Shown: positions 42,587-52,501, counted from the stretch's first letter. The stretch is 64,000 nucleotides of DNA from Flavobacterium terrigena (GCF_900108955.1 NZ_FNYA01000006.1:150957-214956); one strand, 5' to 3'. Notes: a model not told the origin generated them from the letters alone. Numbers and translations are program-made.

Positions 42587-44296
42587 ATGCGTTTTATTCT
42601 ACTATTTATGTTTACTTCACTATTAGTAAACGCTCAAAACAATCCATTAACACCGTACGAAAAAGGTAATAAAAATCAATCTACAACCTATGAAGAATGT
42701 GTTTCTTTTTATCAAGTATTAGATGCGAATTCAGATAAAATTGAGATGAAAACAATGGGTTTAACCGATAGTGGAAAACCATTACATATTGTCATTTTTT
42801 CAGAAAATGCAACCTTTACTTTCAATCAGAATAAAGCTGTTTTATTGGTGAATAACGGAATTCATCCTGGAGAACCAGACGGAATTGATGCTACGATGAT
42901 GTTAATGCGAGATTTGGCAAACGCTAAAATAAAAGTTCCTAAAAATACGATTGTTGTTGCTATTCCAGTATATAATATTGATGGAATGTTGAATAGAAAT
43001 TCCTTTTCAAGAGCCAATCAAAATGGTCCGGAAGCGTATGGATTTAGAGGAAATGGTAGAAATTACGATTTAAATAGAGATTTTATAAAATCGGACACCA
43101 AAAATTCTAGAAGTTTTCAAGAGATTTTTCATACCGTAAATCCAGATGTTTTTTTAGACAATCATGTTTCAAATGGTGCTGATTATCAATATACTTTCAC
43201 TTGTATTGCTACACAACACGAACGTTTGGGAGAAAAATTAGGTAACTTTTTCAAAAATGAAATGTATCCAGAAATGGTAAAAGACATGCAGAAAAAGAAA
43301 ATTGATGTGGTTCCTTATGTTAATATTCATGGTACGAAACCTGATTTAGGTTACGAACAATTTACAGATACGCCACGTTATGCCACGGGCTACACCACTC
43401 TATTTAATACTTTAGGATTTGTCCCTGAAACACATATGTTAAAACCATACAAAGACCGTGTGAAAACGACGTATGAATTTATGGTTACAGCTATAAATTA
43501 TACCGATGCGAATTGGGAAAGAATTAAAGAATTACGAAAAGAAAATTTAGAAAGTTTTAAAGCTGGAAATCAGTATCCATTAAGTTGGACAATAGATTCT
43601 ACAAAAGTGTCATATATGGATTTTAAAGGTTTTGAAGGTGGTTATAAACCAAGTGCTATTTCTGGAAAAGACAGATTGTTTTATGATAGAAATAAACCTT
43701 TCACTAAGAAAATTCCTTTTTACGGAAATTATAAACCAACCAAGTTTGTAAGTATTCCGAAATATTATGTTGTTCCACAAAGTCAATGGGAAATCATTGA
43801 ATTATTGAAATTGAATAACATTAAAATGACACAAATCACTAAAAATGAAGCAATTGAAGTGGAAATTTATAAAATAGATACCTATCAAACTTCTAAAAAT
43901 GCATATGAAGGCCATTACGGACATTACAATACGGCTGTCACGAAAAGTATAGAGAAAATGGAATTCAGAACTGGTGATTATAAAATTTCAACAAATCAAT
44001 TAGGTGTGAAATATTTATTGGAAACCTTAGAACCTGAAGCTGTTGATTCGTATTTCAATTGGAATTTCTTCGATACTATTTTACAACAAAAAGAAGGTTA
44101 TTCTGCTTATGTTTTTGAAGATATGGCTGCTCAAATTTTAGCCGAAAATCCTACTTTAAAACAAGAATTCGAAGCTAAAAAGCAAACTGATAAAGCTTTT
44201 GCAGAAAACGGCGGAGATCAATTATATTGGGTGTATAAACACTCAAAATACTTTGAGAAAGCATTTATGCAATATCCTGTATTTCGAGTGAATTAA
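42587..44296 (+). CDS. M14 family zinc carboxypeptidase, exported
   Basis: 569 aa with a signal peptide (about 1-16, cut near VNAQ). The M14 domain (about 30-310) has the zinc ligands in NNGIHPGEPDG (HxxE) and DNHVSNGADYQYTF, and RNYDLNRDF for substrate carboxylate binding. The remaining 250 residues are a family-specific C-terminal region. It should cut amino acids from peptides in the periplasm. A TTG seven codons upstream is less likely as a start because it is part of the -7 element. Confidence 0.88.
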   Translation: MRFILLFMFTSLLVNAQNNPLTPYEKGNKNQSTTYEECVSFYQVLDANSDKIEMKTMGLTDSGKPLHIVIFSENATFTFNQNKAVLLVNNGIHPGEPDGIDATMMLMRDLANAKIKVPKNTIVVAIPVYNIDGMLNRNSFSRANQNGPEAYGFRGNGRNYDLNRDFIKSDTKNSRSFQEIFHTVNPDVFLDNHVSNGADYQYTFTCIATQHERLGEKLGNFFKNEMYPEMVKDMQKKKIDVVPYVNIHGTKPDLGYEQFTDTPRYATGYTTLFNTLGFVPETHMLKPYKDRVKTTYEFMVTAINYTDANWERIKELRKENLESFKAGNQYPLSWTIDSTKVSYMDFKGFEGGYKPSAISGKDRLFYDRNKPFTKKIPFYGNYKPTKFVSIPKYYVVPQSQWEIIELLKLNNIKMTQITKNEAIEVEIYKIDTYQTSKNAYEGHYGHYNTAVTKSIEKMEFRTGDYKISTNQLGVKYLLETLEPEAVDSYFNWNFFDTILQQKEGYSAYVFEDMAAQILAENPTLKQEFEAKKQTDKAFAENGGDQLYWVYKHSKYFEKAFMQYPVFRVN

Positions 44297-44346
44297 ATTT
44301 TGACTTACGATTTTAGATTTACGAAGATTGAAAGAATATAAAACAA

Positions 44347-44374
44347 AAAAAGTCATCTTTTCAGATGACTTTTT
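44347..44374. terminator. Bidirectional terminator between M14 gene and RND operon
   Basis: AAAAAGTCATCT / AGATGACTTTTT (arms 44347-44358, 44363-44374), 4-nt loop, serving both convergent genes. Confidence 0.88.
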
Positions 44375-44401
44375 AGTTTAAATTTACTCAAATAAATCTA
44401 A

Positions 44402-45835
44402 TTAATTCCACCCTCCACCAAGTGCCTTGTATAAATTAATTACAGTTAGCATTTGATTTTTTCGAGTTTCTATTAATGCTGTTTTTGCTTCTAAAGCATC
44501 ACGTTGTGTTAACAAAACTTCCATATAATCTGCTCTTGCAGAAAGAAACAATTGATTTGCTATTTCAATTGATTCGTTTAAAGCTGTTACTTGATCGTTT
44601 TTCAACTTGAATGAATTTTGCAAATTATCAATTTTCGATAATTGATTTATTACTTCCGTATAAGCTTTTAATACCGTTTGTTCATATTCATAAACGGATT
44701 GAATTTGTTTTGCTGTCGCGGTTTTATATGTTGCTTTAATTGCATTTCTATTCACCAATGGCATAAAGGCATCTCCAACTACAGAATACAATAAAGATTG
44801 CGGTGTATTCAATAAAAATTTCGGATTGAAAGCTTCATACCCAAGTCCGGCTTTTAATCCAAATTGTGGATAAAAATTCGCTTTTGCGACTTTAATATTC
44901 AACTTCGCAGCTTCTAATTCTAGTTGTGCTTGCTTAATATCTGGTCTGTTTTCTAATAAATCAGATGGTAAACCCATATTCACAACTTTTGGTTCTAAAT
45001 TGATAAAATTATCTGAATTTCTTAAAATAGCTTGTGGCGTACGACCAACTAAAAAATTAATTTTATTCTCTGCTTCTACAATTTCCTGCTTTAGATTGTA
45101 AATTTCGCTTTGATTTTTTTGCACTTCTGCTTCAAAACGTTTTACAGCTAATTGAGTAGTTCTTGCAGATTCTTTCAATAATTGAACAATTTTTAAAGCA
45201 TTTTTTTGAATTTCAATATTTTGCTCTAAATTTTTCAATTGACTATCTAACGCAATTAATTCGTAATAAGAATTCGCAACTTCAGCAACTAAATTAGTTA
45301 CCAAATAGTTTTTTCCTTCTTGAGTTGCCATATATTCCATGACAGCAGCCTTTTTAGAATTGCGAAGTTTTTTCCAAACGTCTAATTCCCAACTACTATA
45401 TAAACCGAATTTGTAATTCGTTAATGGTTCTGGAAATTTTTCATCTTCTCTAATGTTCAGATTTTTTTCAACTGCACCATTACGAGTAAATTCACCAACT
45501 TTATCAACATCAGCACCAGCTCCGAAACCAACGCTAGGAAGGTATTCTCCTTTTCTAGCTTGAATTTCATTTTGTGCCATATTTACTTTTTGCATCAAAA
45601 TATTCAACTCTTTGTTATTAACTAATGTTGAATCAATTAATTGTTGCAAATACGGATCATCAAAAAAGTCTTTCCATTTTACTTTACCAGAACTGTTTTC
45701 TGTCTTCAAATTACCTGCATAATTTGATGGCAACTCTACTTTATTTTCTTGAGTTGCGATTTTTGGAATACCGCAAGAATTCAAGATTAAAAGCAAACAA
45801 CTAACTACAAGAATTTTTATATTATTTCTTTTCAT
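44402..45835 (-). CDS. RND efflux outer-membrane lipoprotein (OprM/NodT family)
   Basis: 477 aa with a lipobox NSC (Cys near residue 20) and TolC-like helical barrel. Family stretches include WWKDFFDDPYLQQLID-like WKDFFDDPYLQQLI, LGLYSSWELDVWKKLRNSKKAA-type YSSWELDVW and PSDLLENRPDIKQAQLELEAA. It completes the RND tripartite pump. The ATG at 45835 gives a normal lipoprotein signal and a 14-bp overlap with the pump gene. Confidence 0.93.
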   Translation of the reverse strand: MKRNNIKILVVSCLLLILNSCGIPKIATQENKVELPSNYAGNLKTENSSGKVKWKDFFDDPYLQQLIDSTLVNNKELNILMQKVNMAQNEIQARKGEYLPSVGFGAGADVDKVGEFTRNGAVEKNLNIREDEKFPEPLTNYKFGLYSSWELDVWKKLRNSKKAAVMEYMATQEGKNYLVTNLVAEVANSYYELIALDSQLKNLEQNIEIQKNALKIVQLLKESARTTQLAVKRFEAEVQKNQSEIYNLKQEIVEAENKINFLVGRTPQAILRNSDNFINLEPKVVNMGLPSDLLENRPDIKQAQLELEAAKLNIKVAKANFYPQFGLKAGLGYEAFNPKFLLNTPQSLLYSVVGDAFMPLVNRNAIKATYKTATAKQIQSVYEYEQTVLKAYTEVINQLSKIDNLQNSFKLKNDQVTALNESIEIANQLFLSARADYMEVLLTQRDALEAKTALIETRKNQMLTVINLYKALGGGWN

Positions 45836-48800
45836 TTTTTCTTTTTTCTGATTTTTTATCATAATAACTAAAATCTTCTGATAATGGGTTAAACTCTTGG
45901 TCTTTAATTAATTTTCTTCCATTTGCTAATGTTCCAAAAATATAATACAAACCAGGTACAATAATTACTCCGAAAACAGTTCCGAAAAGCATTCCACCTA
46001 AGGCAGCAGAACCCAATGTTCTATTACCAATTGCTCCTGCTCCAGAAGCCAACATCAATGGAATTAATCCGGCTATAAATGCGAATGAAGTCATTAAAAT
46101 TGGTCGGAAACGCACTTTTGCACCTTCAATTGCAGCATCTAAAATAGATAAGCCTTCTTGGTTTTTTTGGACGGCAAATTCTACAATTAATACGGCATTT
46201 TTACCGAGTAATCCCACCAACATGATTAGTCCAATTTGGGCATAAATATCATTTTGAAGTCCCATTAATTGTAATAATAAGAACGAACCAAAAACTCCCA
46301 CAGGTAATGATAACACTACAGATAATGGAATAATGAAACTTTCATATTGAGCGGCTAAAACGAAATAAACGAATACCAATACAATTAAAAAGATATAAAT
46401 AGATTCATTTCCTCTATTTGCTTCGTCATACGAAAGTCCTTCCCAAGCGATATCATATCCTCTTGGTAACGTTTCTTTTGCTACTTCACGAACCGCTTCA
46501 ATAGCTTCTGCTGTAGTATAACCCTTTGCAGGAAGTCCTTGAATTGCAGCCGAGTTGTACATGTTAAAACGTGTAATCTCATTTGGACCTTGCGTTTTTA
46601 CCAATTTCATAAAGGCAGAATAAGGAACCATTTCTCCTCTATCATTTTTTATGTATAGATTTAAAACATCTGATGGTAATCTTCTAAATTTAGGATCTGA
46701 TTGCACATACACTTTAAAGAAACGTTCAAATTTGATAAATCCTTGTTCGTAGGTACTACCAATCAAAATATCTAGGTTTTCCATAGCTTTACCAATAGAA
46801 ACTCCTTTTTGCATTGCCAATTGATTGTCAATTTCTAATTCATATTGAGGATAATTAGCTGCGAAGAATGAGAACAAACCAGATAATTCTTTACGTTTTT
46901 CAAGATGTTCCATGAAATTTTTGTTGATTTTATCGAAATCTTTGTAATCAACAGTTGTACTTTTATCTAACAAACGCATAGAAAAACCTCCAGAAGAACC
47001 AAATCCAGGAATTGCTGGTGGTTCAAAGAATTCAATTTTCGCACCAAGATTTCTAGATTTTTCTTCTAATTCTTCCATAATCTCAGTTACTTTATGCTCT
47101 CTGTCGTCCCAAGGTTTAAGATTAATCAAACATGTTCCAGCGTTAGAACCACGACCTTCCGTCATGATTTCGTAACCTGCTAAAGAAGATACGGATTCAA
47201 TTCCATCTACTTTTTCACACACTTTTTGAAGTCTTTGTGATACTTCATTTGTAGTTTCTAAAGTAGAACCTGGAGGCGTTTGAATAATAGCATAAATTGT
47301 TCCTTGATCTTCACTTGGAATAAATCCAGAAGGAAGAAATTGGTTCACTAAAAATGTTCCCGCACAGAAAGCAATTAAAATAAAGAATGTTAACCATCTT
47401 CTACTTACAATTGATTTTAATAAAGTAACATATTTACCTGTAAGTTGATCAAATACTTGGTTGAACTTATCTAAAGATTTAGTTAGTATATTTTGTTTCT
47501 TATGATGTCCTTGTGCGTGATGATTTTTCAACATCATAGCACATAATACGGGTGTTAATGTTAATGCGATAATCGCAGAAATTACAATTGAACTTGCCAT
47601 AGTAATAGAAAACTGACGATAGAAAGTTCCTACTGGTCCAGACATAAATGAAATCGGAATAAATACCGAAACCATTACTGCTGTGATGGCAATAATTGCT
47701 CCACCAATTTCACCTAATACTAATTTTACTGCTTTATATGGTGAAATTTCTGGAAATTCTTCAAACTTGGCATGAACTGCCTCGACGACGACAATTGCAT
47801 CATCGACAACAATTCCAATAGCTAATACGAGGGCAAAAAGGGTAACTAAATTGATGGTAATTCCGAAAAACTGAATGACAAAAAAGGCTCCAATTAAGGA
47901 AACGGGAACGGCTAAAATTGGAATTAAGGTCGAGCGCCAATCACCAAGGAAAATAAATACTACTAAAGCCACCAATAAAAAGGCATCTCTAAGTGTATCA
48001 ATAACTTGATCTATAGAAGCATCTAAGAATTTAGAAACGTCATAACTAATTTTGTAATCTAAACCTGGAGGAAAAGTTTCTTTCATTTCCTCTAGTTTTG
48101 CTTTTACTTGCTCAATTACTTCATTGGCATTACTTCCATAATTTTGTTTTAATACGATTGAAGCCGAAGGATGTCCATCTAAATTAGAATAAATATCGAA
48201 GAATTCACTTCCTAGTTCTGCGCGTCCAATATCTTTTAATTTGATATTTTCTCCATTTGAATTGGCGCGAATAATCACATTTTCATATTGTTCTGGCTCA
48301 CTAAATCTTCCTTTATAAGTTAAAACGTATTCTAAAGATTGTGCTTTTATTCCAGAACTTTGTCCTAAACGACCAGGACGACCAACAATACTTTGCTCTT
48401 TTAAAGCATTCATCACTTCATCCGTAGAAATATTGTAGGCTCTCATACGTTCTGGATTTAACCAAACACGCATCGCATACGTTCTACTTCCTAATATTTG
48501 TGATCTGGCTACTCCATTGATACGATTGATTTCTGGAAGCATTTTTACATTCGCGTAATTGTATAGAAATTTTTCATCCATACTTTTATCTTTCGAATAT
48601 AAGTTGACATACATCAACATACTTGGCTGAATTGGAGTAATTACAACTCCTTCTCGTTGTACCAATTCTGGTAAAAGAGGCATAACTTGGTCGACCCTAG
48701 TTTTTACTCTAATTACGGCTTGGTTGGGATCAGTTCCTGGTTCAAAAATAATTCTAAGTGTTGCTTCTCCAGCACTAGTAGCATCTGTAGCCATATAACG

Positions 48801-49025
48801 CATTCCTTGAACTCCATTGATAGAGTTTTCAAGAGTAATAAGTGTAGATTTTACCAATACATCTGCACTAGAACCTGGATAAGCGATAAATATATTAACC
48901 GTTGTTGGTGCAATATCCGGAAACTGCGACGTTGGCAATTTGAATATTGACAAGACTCCCATAAAAACAATAACAATCGAAATTACTATCGCAAAAACGG
49001 GTCTATGTATAAATTTACTAAACAT
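45822..49025 (-). CDS. RND efflux pump permease (HAE1/AcrB family)
   Basis: A 1067-aa inner-membrane proton-driven exporter with 12 helices and two large periplasmic loops. Recognised by the N-terminal FIHRPVFAIVISIVIVFMG and the helix 4 proton relay region LVLAIGIVVDDAIVVVEAV (paired Asp), and by GKNAVLIVEFA in the second half. It lies between the adaptor (25 bp upstream) and the overlapping outer-membrane factor. Substrates are not predictable; members export drugs, dyes and detergents. Confidence 0.95.
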   Translation of the reverse strand: MFSKFIHRPVFAIVISIVIVFMGVLSIFKLPTSQFPDIAPTTVNIFIAYPGSSADVLVKSTLITLENSINGVQGMRYMATDATSAGEATLRIIFEPGTDPNQAVIRVKTRVDQVMPLLPELVQREGVVITPIQPSMLMYVNLYSKDKSMDEKFLYNYANVKMLPEINRINGVARSQILGSRTYAMRVWLNPERMRAYNISTDEVMNALKEQSIVGRPGRLGQSSGIKAQSLEYVLTYKGRFSEPEQYENVIIRANSNGENIKLKDIGRAELGSEFFDIYSNLDGHPSASIVLKQNYGSNANEVIEQVKAKLEEMKETFPPGLDYKISYDVSKFLDASIDQVIDTLRDAFLLVALVVFIFLGDWRSTLIPILAVPVSLIGAFFVIQFFGITINLVTLFALVLAIGIVVDDAIVVVEAVHAKFEEFPEISPYKAVKLVLGEIGGAIIAITAVMVSVFIPISFMSGPVGTFYRQFSITMASSIVISAIIALTLTPVLCAMMLKNHHAQGHHKKQNILTKSLDKFNQVFDQLTGKYVTLLKSIVSRRWLTFFILIAFCAGTFLVNQFLPSGFIPSEDQGTIYAIIQTPPGSTLETTNEVSQRLQKVCEKVDGIESVSSLAGYEIMTEGRGSNAGTCLINLKPWDDREHKVTEIMEELEEKSRNLGAKIEFFEPPAIPGFGSSGGFSMRLLDKSTTVDYKDFDKINKNFMEHLEKRKELSGLFSFFAANYPQYELEIDNQLAMQKGVSIGKAMENLDILIGSTYEQGFIKFERFFKVYVQSDPKFRRLPSDVLNLYIKNDRGEMVPYSAFMKLVKTQGPNEITRFNMYNSAAIQGLPAKGYTTAEAIEAVREVAKETLPRGYDIAWEGLSYDEANRGNESIYIFLIVLVFVYFVLAAQYESFIIPLSVVLSLPVGVFGSFLLLQLMGLQNDIYAQIGLIMLVGLLGKNAVLIVEFAVQKNQEGLSILDAAIEGAKVRFRPILMTSFAFIAGLIPLMLASGAGAIGNRTLGSAALGGMLFGTVFGVIIVPGLYYIFGTLANGRKLIKDQEFNPLSEDFSYYDKKSEKRKNEKK

Positions 49026-49050
49026 GTTTTTTCTTTTTAAATGATTTCGA

Positions 49051-50136
49051 TTATTCTGCGTAAAGTTCTAAATGAGATAAAACCGATTCAGGTTTTTCAA
49101 ATTTGATGTTCACTTTTTCATTTTCTTTCACAAGACGCAAACCTTCTAAAAGAATTTTGTCTGTTTCTTTTAAACCTGATTTTACAATGAAAAGATGTTG
49201 TAATTCTGCAGCAATGACAATTTCTCTCGATTTGATTTCGTTGTTTTTGTCAATTACATACACGTATTTTTTATCCAACACTTCAAAAGTTGCTTTTTGA
49301 GGAATAAGCATCGCATTTTTATATGGTAAATTGATATGAATATTACCAGTTTCTCCATGACGTAAAAGTGCTTTTGGATTTGGGAAAGTGGCTCTGAAAG
49401 AAATATTACCTGTTTCGTTGTTGAAGTCGGCCTCAATAGTTTCGACTATTCCAGGATGATCAAAATACTTGTTGTTAGCCATTAATAGGTTCACTTTAGT
49501 ATGAATTCCTTTTTTCTCTGTTTCTTTGAAATCTAAATATTCTGCTTCAGGCACATTGTAATATACCCACATTTTACTGTTATCTGAAAGATTAGTCAAT
49601 AAATCACCTTCGTCAACTAAACTTCCCAATTTAACTTGGAAACGATCGATAAATCCATCAAATGGCGCTCTGATTTCAGTAAATTTCAAATGTACGTTTG
49701 CTAAAGATAATTCGGCATTAGCCTTATCTAATTTCGCTTTAGCCATCAATAATTCGTTCGGAGCAACGACTTTACTATCAGCTAATTTTTTAGTATTTAA
49801 ATATTCAATTCTTGCGAAGTTGGCTTCTGCTTTAGCTCTTTGCATTTCTGCTTGATACAGATTTGGCATAATTTGAAACAAAATTTGTCCTTGTTTGACA
49901 AATTGTCCTTCATCTACATATATTTTTTGAAGATATCCTTTTTCTAAGGCTCTCAATTCAATATGACGAAATGATTGGATTTGCGATACATAATCCTTAG
50001 TAACTACTGTATCTTTTATGATTGGATTTGTTGCTAAAAAAGCAGTTTTTTCTTCTTTATGTTCTTCTTTGTGACCACAACTTGCTAGCAATAAAGCGCT
50101 ACCTAAGCTTAATAGCATAAAAATTCTTTTAGCCAT
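49051..50136 (-). CDS. RND efflux periplasmic adaptor lipoprotein
   Basis: 361 aa with a lipobox ASC (Cys20), a His/Glu-rich linker, then lipoyl halves around YLQKIYVDEGQFVKQGQ and FDGFIDRFQVKLGSLVDEGD, the alpha-hairpin between them (about 85-150), and a C-terminal membrane-proximal domain. It links the RND permease to the outer-membrane factor. First gene of the three-gene pump operon. No dedicated regulator is adjacent. Confidence 0.93.
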   Translation of the reverse strand: MAKRIFMLLSLGSALLLASCGHKEEHKEEKTAFLATNPIIKDTVVTKDYVSQIQSFRHIELRALEKGYLQKIYVDEGQFVKQGQILFQIMPNLYQAEMQRAKAEANFARIEYLNTKKLADSKVVAPNELLMAKAKLDKANAELSLANVHLKFTEIRAPFDGFIDRFQVKLGSLVDEGDLLTNLSDNSKMWVYYNVPEAEYLDFKETEKKGIHTKVNLLMANNKYFDHPGIVETIEADFNNETGNISFRATFPNPKALLRHGETGNIHINLPYKNAMLIPQKATFEVLDKKYVYVIDKNNEIKSREIVIAAELQHLFIVKSGLKETDKILLEGLRLVKENEKVNIKFEKPESVLSHLELYAE

Positions 50137-50238
50137 AACTATTATTTATAAAAATTAATTAAATGTTTTTTGAGTAATAAAAATATGTTCAACAGATTAG
50201 TAAATAATCTATTTAAAGTTTTATAAAAAAACAGTTAA

Positions 50239-50643
50239 TCAAATTCTATAAACGCAGAATCTAATATTTAAAGGATTTGTGGATGCTAGGTATTTCTCGT
50301 AATTACATGATGTCAAACCATTTTTAATTACGGATATTTGATTTTCTAAGATATTAGTGCTTAAATAAGCGTCAGAAAATCGGAAATTATTTAGAAATTT
50401 TTTACCTGAAAAATCAGTTTCATCAATTTCAGATTCACTAATTTCAACATTTTCAAGTTCTACTTCATAAGCTAATGAACTTTGTGTAAGATGCTGTTTT
50501 CTTCCAGAATTAACTTCTGTATGATGAACAACATAATGTGAAAAAATTTTGCCTGTATTCTGAATTGATTTAGTGTATACACCAAGACAGCTCAGTACAG
50601 ATATAAAAAGCAGAAAGAAATATTTTAAACCTATTTTCTTCAT
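50239..50643 (-). CDS. Small exported protein of unknown function
   Basis: 134 aa, no family recognised. A signal-like segment (residues about 5-22) is followed by a polar mature part of 110 residues, acidic in the middle (ELENVEISESEIDETDF) and with two cysteines towards the end. The frame opens at 50676, but the ATG at 50643 gives a normal signal peptide and lies 30 bp after a -7 element. It ends 102 bp before the RND adaptor gene on the same strand, so it may be co-transcribed with the pump. Confidence 0.6.
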   Translation of the reverse strand: MKKIGLKYFFLLFISVLSCLGVYTKSIQNTGKIFSHYVVHHTEVNSGRKQHLTQSSLAYEVELENVEISESEIDETDFSGKKFLNNFRFSDAYLSTNILENQISVIKNGLTSCNYEKYLASTNPLNIRFCVYRI

Positions 50644-50673
50644 TAGAGTTAGCTTGTTTTGCAAAATTTTGAG

Positions 50674-50681
50674 CAAATGTA
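50674..50681 (-). promoter_or_regulatory. -7 promoter element of the small exported protein
   Basis: TACATTTG on the minus strand, 30 bp before the ATG at 50643. A TTG at 50705-50707 is 23 bp upstream, wider than ideal. Confidence 0.5.
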
Positions 50682-50724
50682 AATTATTTATTTTGATTTA
50701 TTTGCAAAAAAGTTGTTAATGATG

Positions 50725-51321
50725 TTAAACAGTAACATCTTCAAACAATAATTTAATATTTTCGTAAGAATTTCCTAAAGTAGCTTCAATTTCTGAAGGT
50801 TTTAGCCAAACGGCTTTAGAAATTCCTTCTTTTTCTTGCGGACAAGTTGGTCCTGAGTAGTTCGTTTCCATTTTAAACCAATAGGTGATTTTTAATTTAA
50901 ATCTTCCATTACGTTTAAAAATATGATAGGTTTTTTGTAATTTATCTGTGATTTTTAATCCTGAAACTCCGGTTTCCTCTTCTACTTCACGCATAGCTGC
51001 GTTTTCGATGGTTTCATCTTTTTCAATACCACCTTTTGGTAAATCCCATTTTCCGTTTCTAAAAATAAACAAGACTTCTCCGTTGGCGTTAAAAACTAAT
51101 CCGCCACCAGCTTTTGCCACAGGAATCTTAGATTTCAAAGTTTTCATAATCAACTTTTCATCTGAGTGATATAAGTAGGCACTTTGTATTTTATTCAAAA
51201 ATAATTCTGAGATTACTTTTGGAATATTTACTGTCTCTAACAAATAAATTTTGAAATTTGTTTCCTTTTCAAACGTATTTGTCAAAAAAAGTGGTTTCTC
51301 GTTTACAAAAACTTTATACAT
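50725..51321 (-). CDS. NUDIX hydrolase
   Basis: 198 aa. The C-terminal half carries a complete NUDIX box, GGIEKDETIENAAMREVEEETGVSG (G-x5-E-x7-REUxEExGU). The N-terminal 60 residues (MYKVFVNEKPLFLTNTFE…) are an extra domain common in flavobacterial members. It probably hydrolyses a nucleoside diphosphate derivative. The frame opens nine codons earlier at 51348, inside the pyrE start, so the ATG at 51321 is chosen. Divergent from pyrE, with the two start codons only a few bases apart. Confidence 0.85.
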   Translation of the reverse strand: MYKVFVNEKPLFLTNTFEKETNFKIYLLETVNIPKVISELFLNKIQSAYLYHSDEKLIMKTLKSKIPVAKAGGGLVFNANGEVLFIFRNGKWDLPKGGIEKDETIENAAMREVEEETGVSGLKITDKLQKTYHIFKRNGRFKLKITYWFKMETNYSGPTCPQEKEGISKAVWLKPSEIEATLGNSYENIKLLFEDVTV

Positions 51322-51324
51322 TTG
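51317..51324 (+). promoter_or_regulatory. -7 element directly before pyrE
   Basis: TACATTTG followed by CAAT and the pyrE ATG at 51329. Transcription would start at about the ATG, predicting a leaderless pyrE mRNA. It overlaps the NUDIX start codon on the other strand. Confidence 0.55.
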
Positions 51325-51328
51325 CAAT

Positions 51329-51970
51329 ATGATATTTAACAACAACACAGCACAACAAACAGCCGAATTGCTTTTACAAATAAACGCAATTAAATTGAAT
51401 TCTAAAAATCCTTTTACTTGGGCTTCTGGCTGGAAAAGTCCAATTTATTGTGATAACCGCATAACACTTTCGTTTCCAGCGGTTAGAAATTATATTAGAG
51501 ATGAATTTGTTAAGCAAATTGAAGACAAATTTGGTAGACCAGACGTAATTGCAGGTGTTGCAACTGGCGCAATTGGTATCGGAATCTTGGTAGCAGAAGC
51601 TATGGGATTGCCTTTTGTGTACGTTCGACCAGAAGCAAAAAAGCATGGAAGACAAAATCAGGTGGAAGGTTTTTTACAAAAAGGTCAGACTGTAATTGTC
51701 GTAGAAGATTTAATTTCAACTGGAGGAAGTAGTCTTATGGCGGTAGAAGCTTTACGTAATGAAGGCGCTAATGTAAAAGGTATGGCAGCTATTTTTACGT
51801 ATGGATTTCCTATTTCTGAAGAAAAGATTACAGAAGCAAAATTAGAGGTTTACACACTAAGCAATTACGAAAACTTAATTGAAAAAGCCGTTGAAAAACA
51901 ATATGTTTCAGAAGAAGAATTAGAAACATTACAATCTTGGAACAGTAATCCGAGTGAGTGGGGAAAATAA
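51329..51970 (+). CDS. pyrE: Orotate phosphoribosyltransferase
   Basis: Fifth step of pyrimidine synthesis. 213 aa beginning MIFNNNTAQQTAELLLQ, with FTWASGWKSPIYCDNR and the PRPP loop VIVVEDLISTGGSSLMA. The frame extends upstream to 51251, but the ATG at 51329 matches the family start and comes just after the promoter. With pyrB and pyrR at 7.4-8.9 kb this shows pyrimidine genes scattered over the chromosome. Confidence 0.96.
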   Translation: MIFNNNTAQQTAELLLQINAIKLNSKNPFTWASGWKSPIYCDNRITLSFPAVRNYIRDEFVKQIEDKFGRPDVIAGVATGAIGIGILVAEAMGLPFVYVRPEAKKHGRQNQVEGFLQKGQTVIVVEDLISTGGSSLMAVEALRNEGANVKGMAAIFTYGFPISEEKITEAKLEVYTLSNYENLIEKAVEKQYVSEEELETLQSWNSNPSEWGK

Positions 51971-52010
51971 TTTACGATTTACGATTTAAAATTTACGAAT
52001 AATTAAAATA

Positions 52011-52042
52011 AAAAAACGTCCCGATAATTCGAGACGTTTTTT
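52011..52042. terminator. Bidirectional terminator after pyrE
   Basis: AAAAAACGTC / GACGTTTTTT (arms 52011-52020, 52033-52042) with flanking A and T runs. It serves pyrE and the convergent small gene. Confidence 0.85.
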
Positions 52043-52045
52043 TTA

Positions 52046-52501
52046 TTATGATATTAGAAAGTCTAAATCCAAAATATATTGGTTTGGATTGGCTAAATCG
52101 TAATAAAAATCAATATTATTTTTGTAAGCTAATTTCATTTTTAAAATATCGGTATTCATATCAATTTGAACTAAACCGACATATTTTATATCACCTATTT
52201 CAATACTAAAACTTAAATCATTTTGGCAAACATCAATATAATCATTTCTTGAATTTACGCCAGATCCGACTTCAATTTCTTGTTTCCATGAATTAGATTT
52301 AATCTTAATTTCAGTATAATTAATTTCAATTTTTTTACTTGATTTTTTAAACTTTTCGATAATATTATTTACTTTTTTTTCTTCTTTTCTTTGTTTTATT
52401 TTTGAAATAAATGAAATTAAAAAAACAATACCACAAAATAATATTACTAAAGAATCAAAAATAAAACTACCTTTTAAAGGAATTATAAAAAAAATAAGCA
52501 T
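52046..52501 (-). CDS. Hypothetical membrane protein (151 aa)
   Basis: No family recognised. The N-terminal 36 residues are hydrophobic, with one or two membrane helices, followed by a Lys/Glu-rich coil (about 37-58) and a soluble beta-rich domain (60-151) with no visible catalytic motif. It lies 11 bp downstream of the CvfB-like gene on the same strand and may share its transcript. The terminator that ends pyrE lies at its own 3' end. Confidence 0.55.
   Translation of the reverse strand: MLIFFIIPLKGSFIFDSLVILFCGIVFLISFISKIKQRKEEKKVNNIIEKFKKSSKKIEINYTEIKIKSNSWKQEIEVGSGVNSRNDYIDVCQNDLSFSIEIGDIKYVGLVQIDMNTDILKMKLAYKNNIDFYYDLANPNQYILDLDFLIS

Noticed and set aside
51251..51328. A longer pyrE starting at 51251
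   Set aside because: The upstream codons overlap the NUDIX gene and contain the pyrE -7 element. The family start is at 51329.
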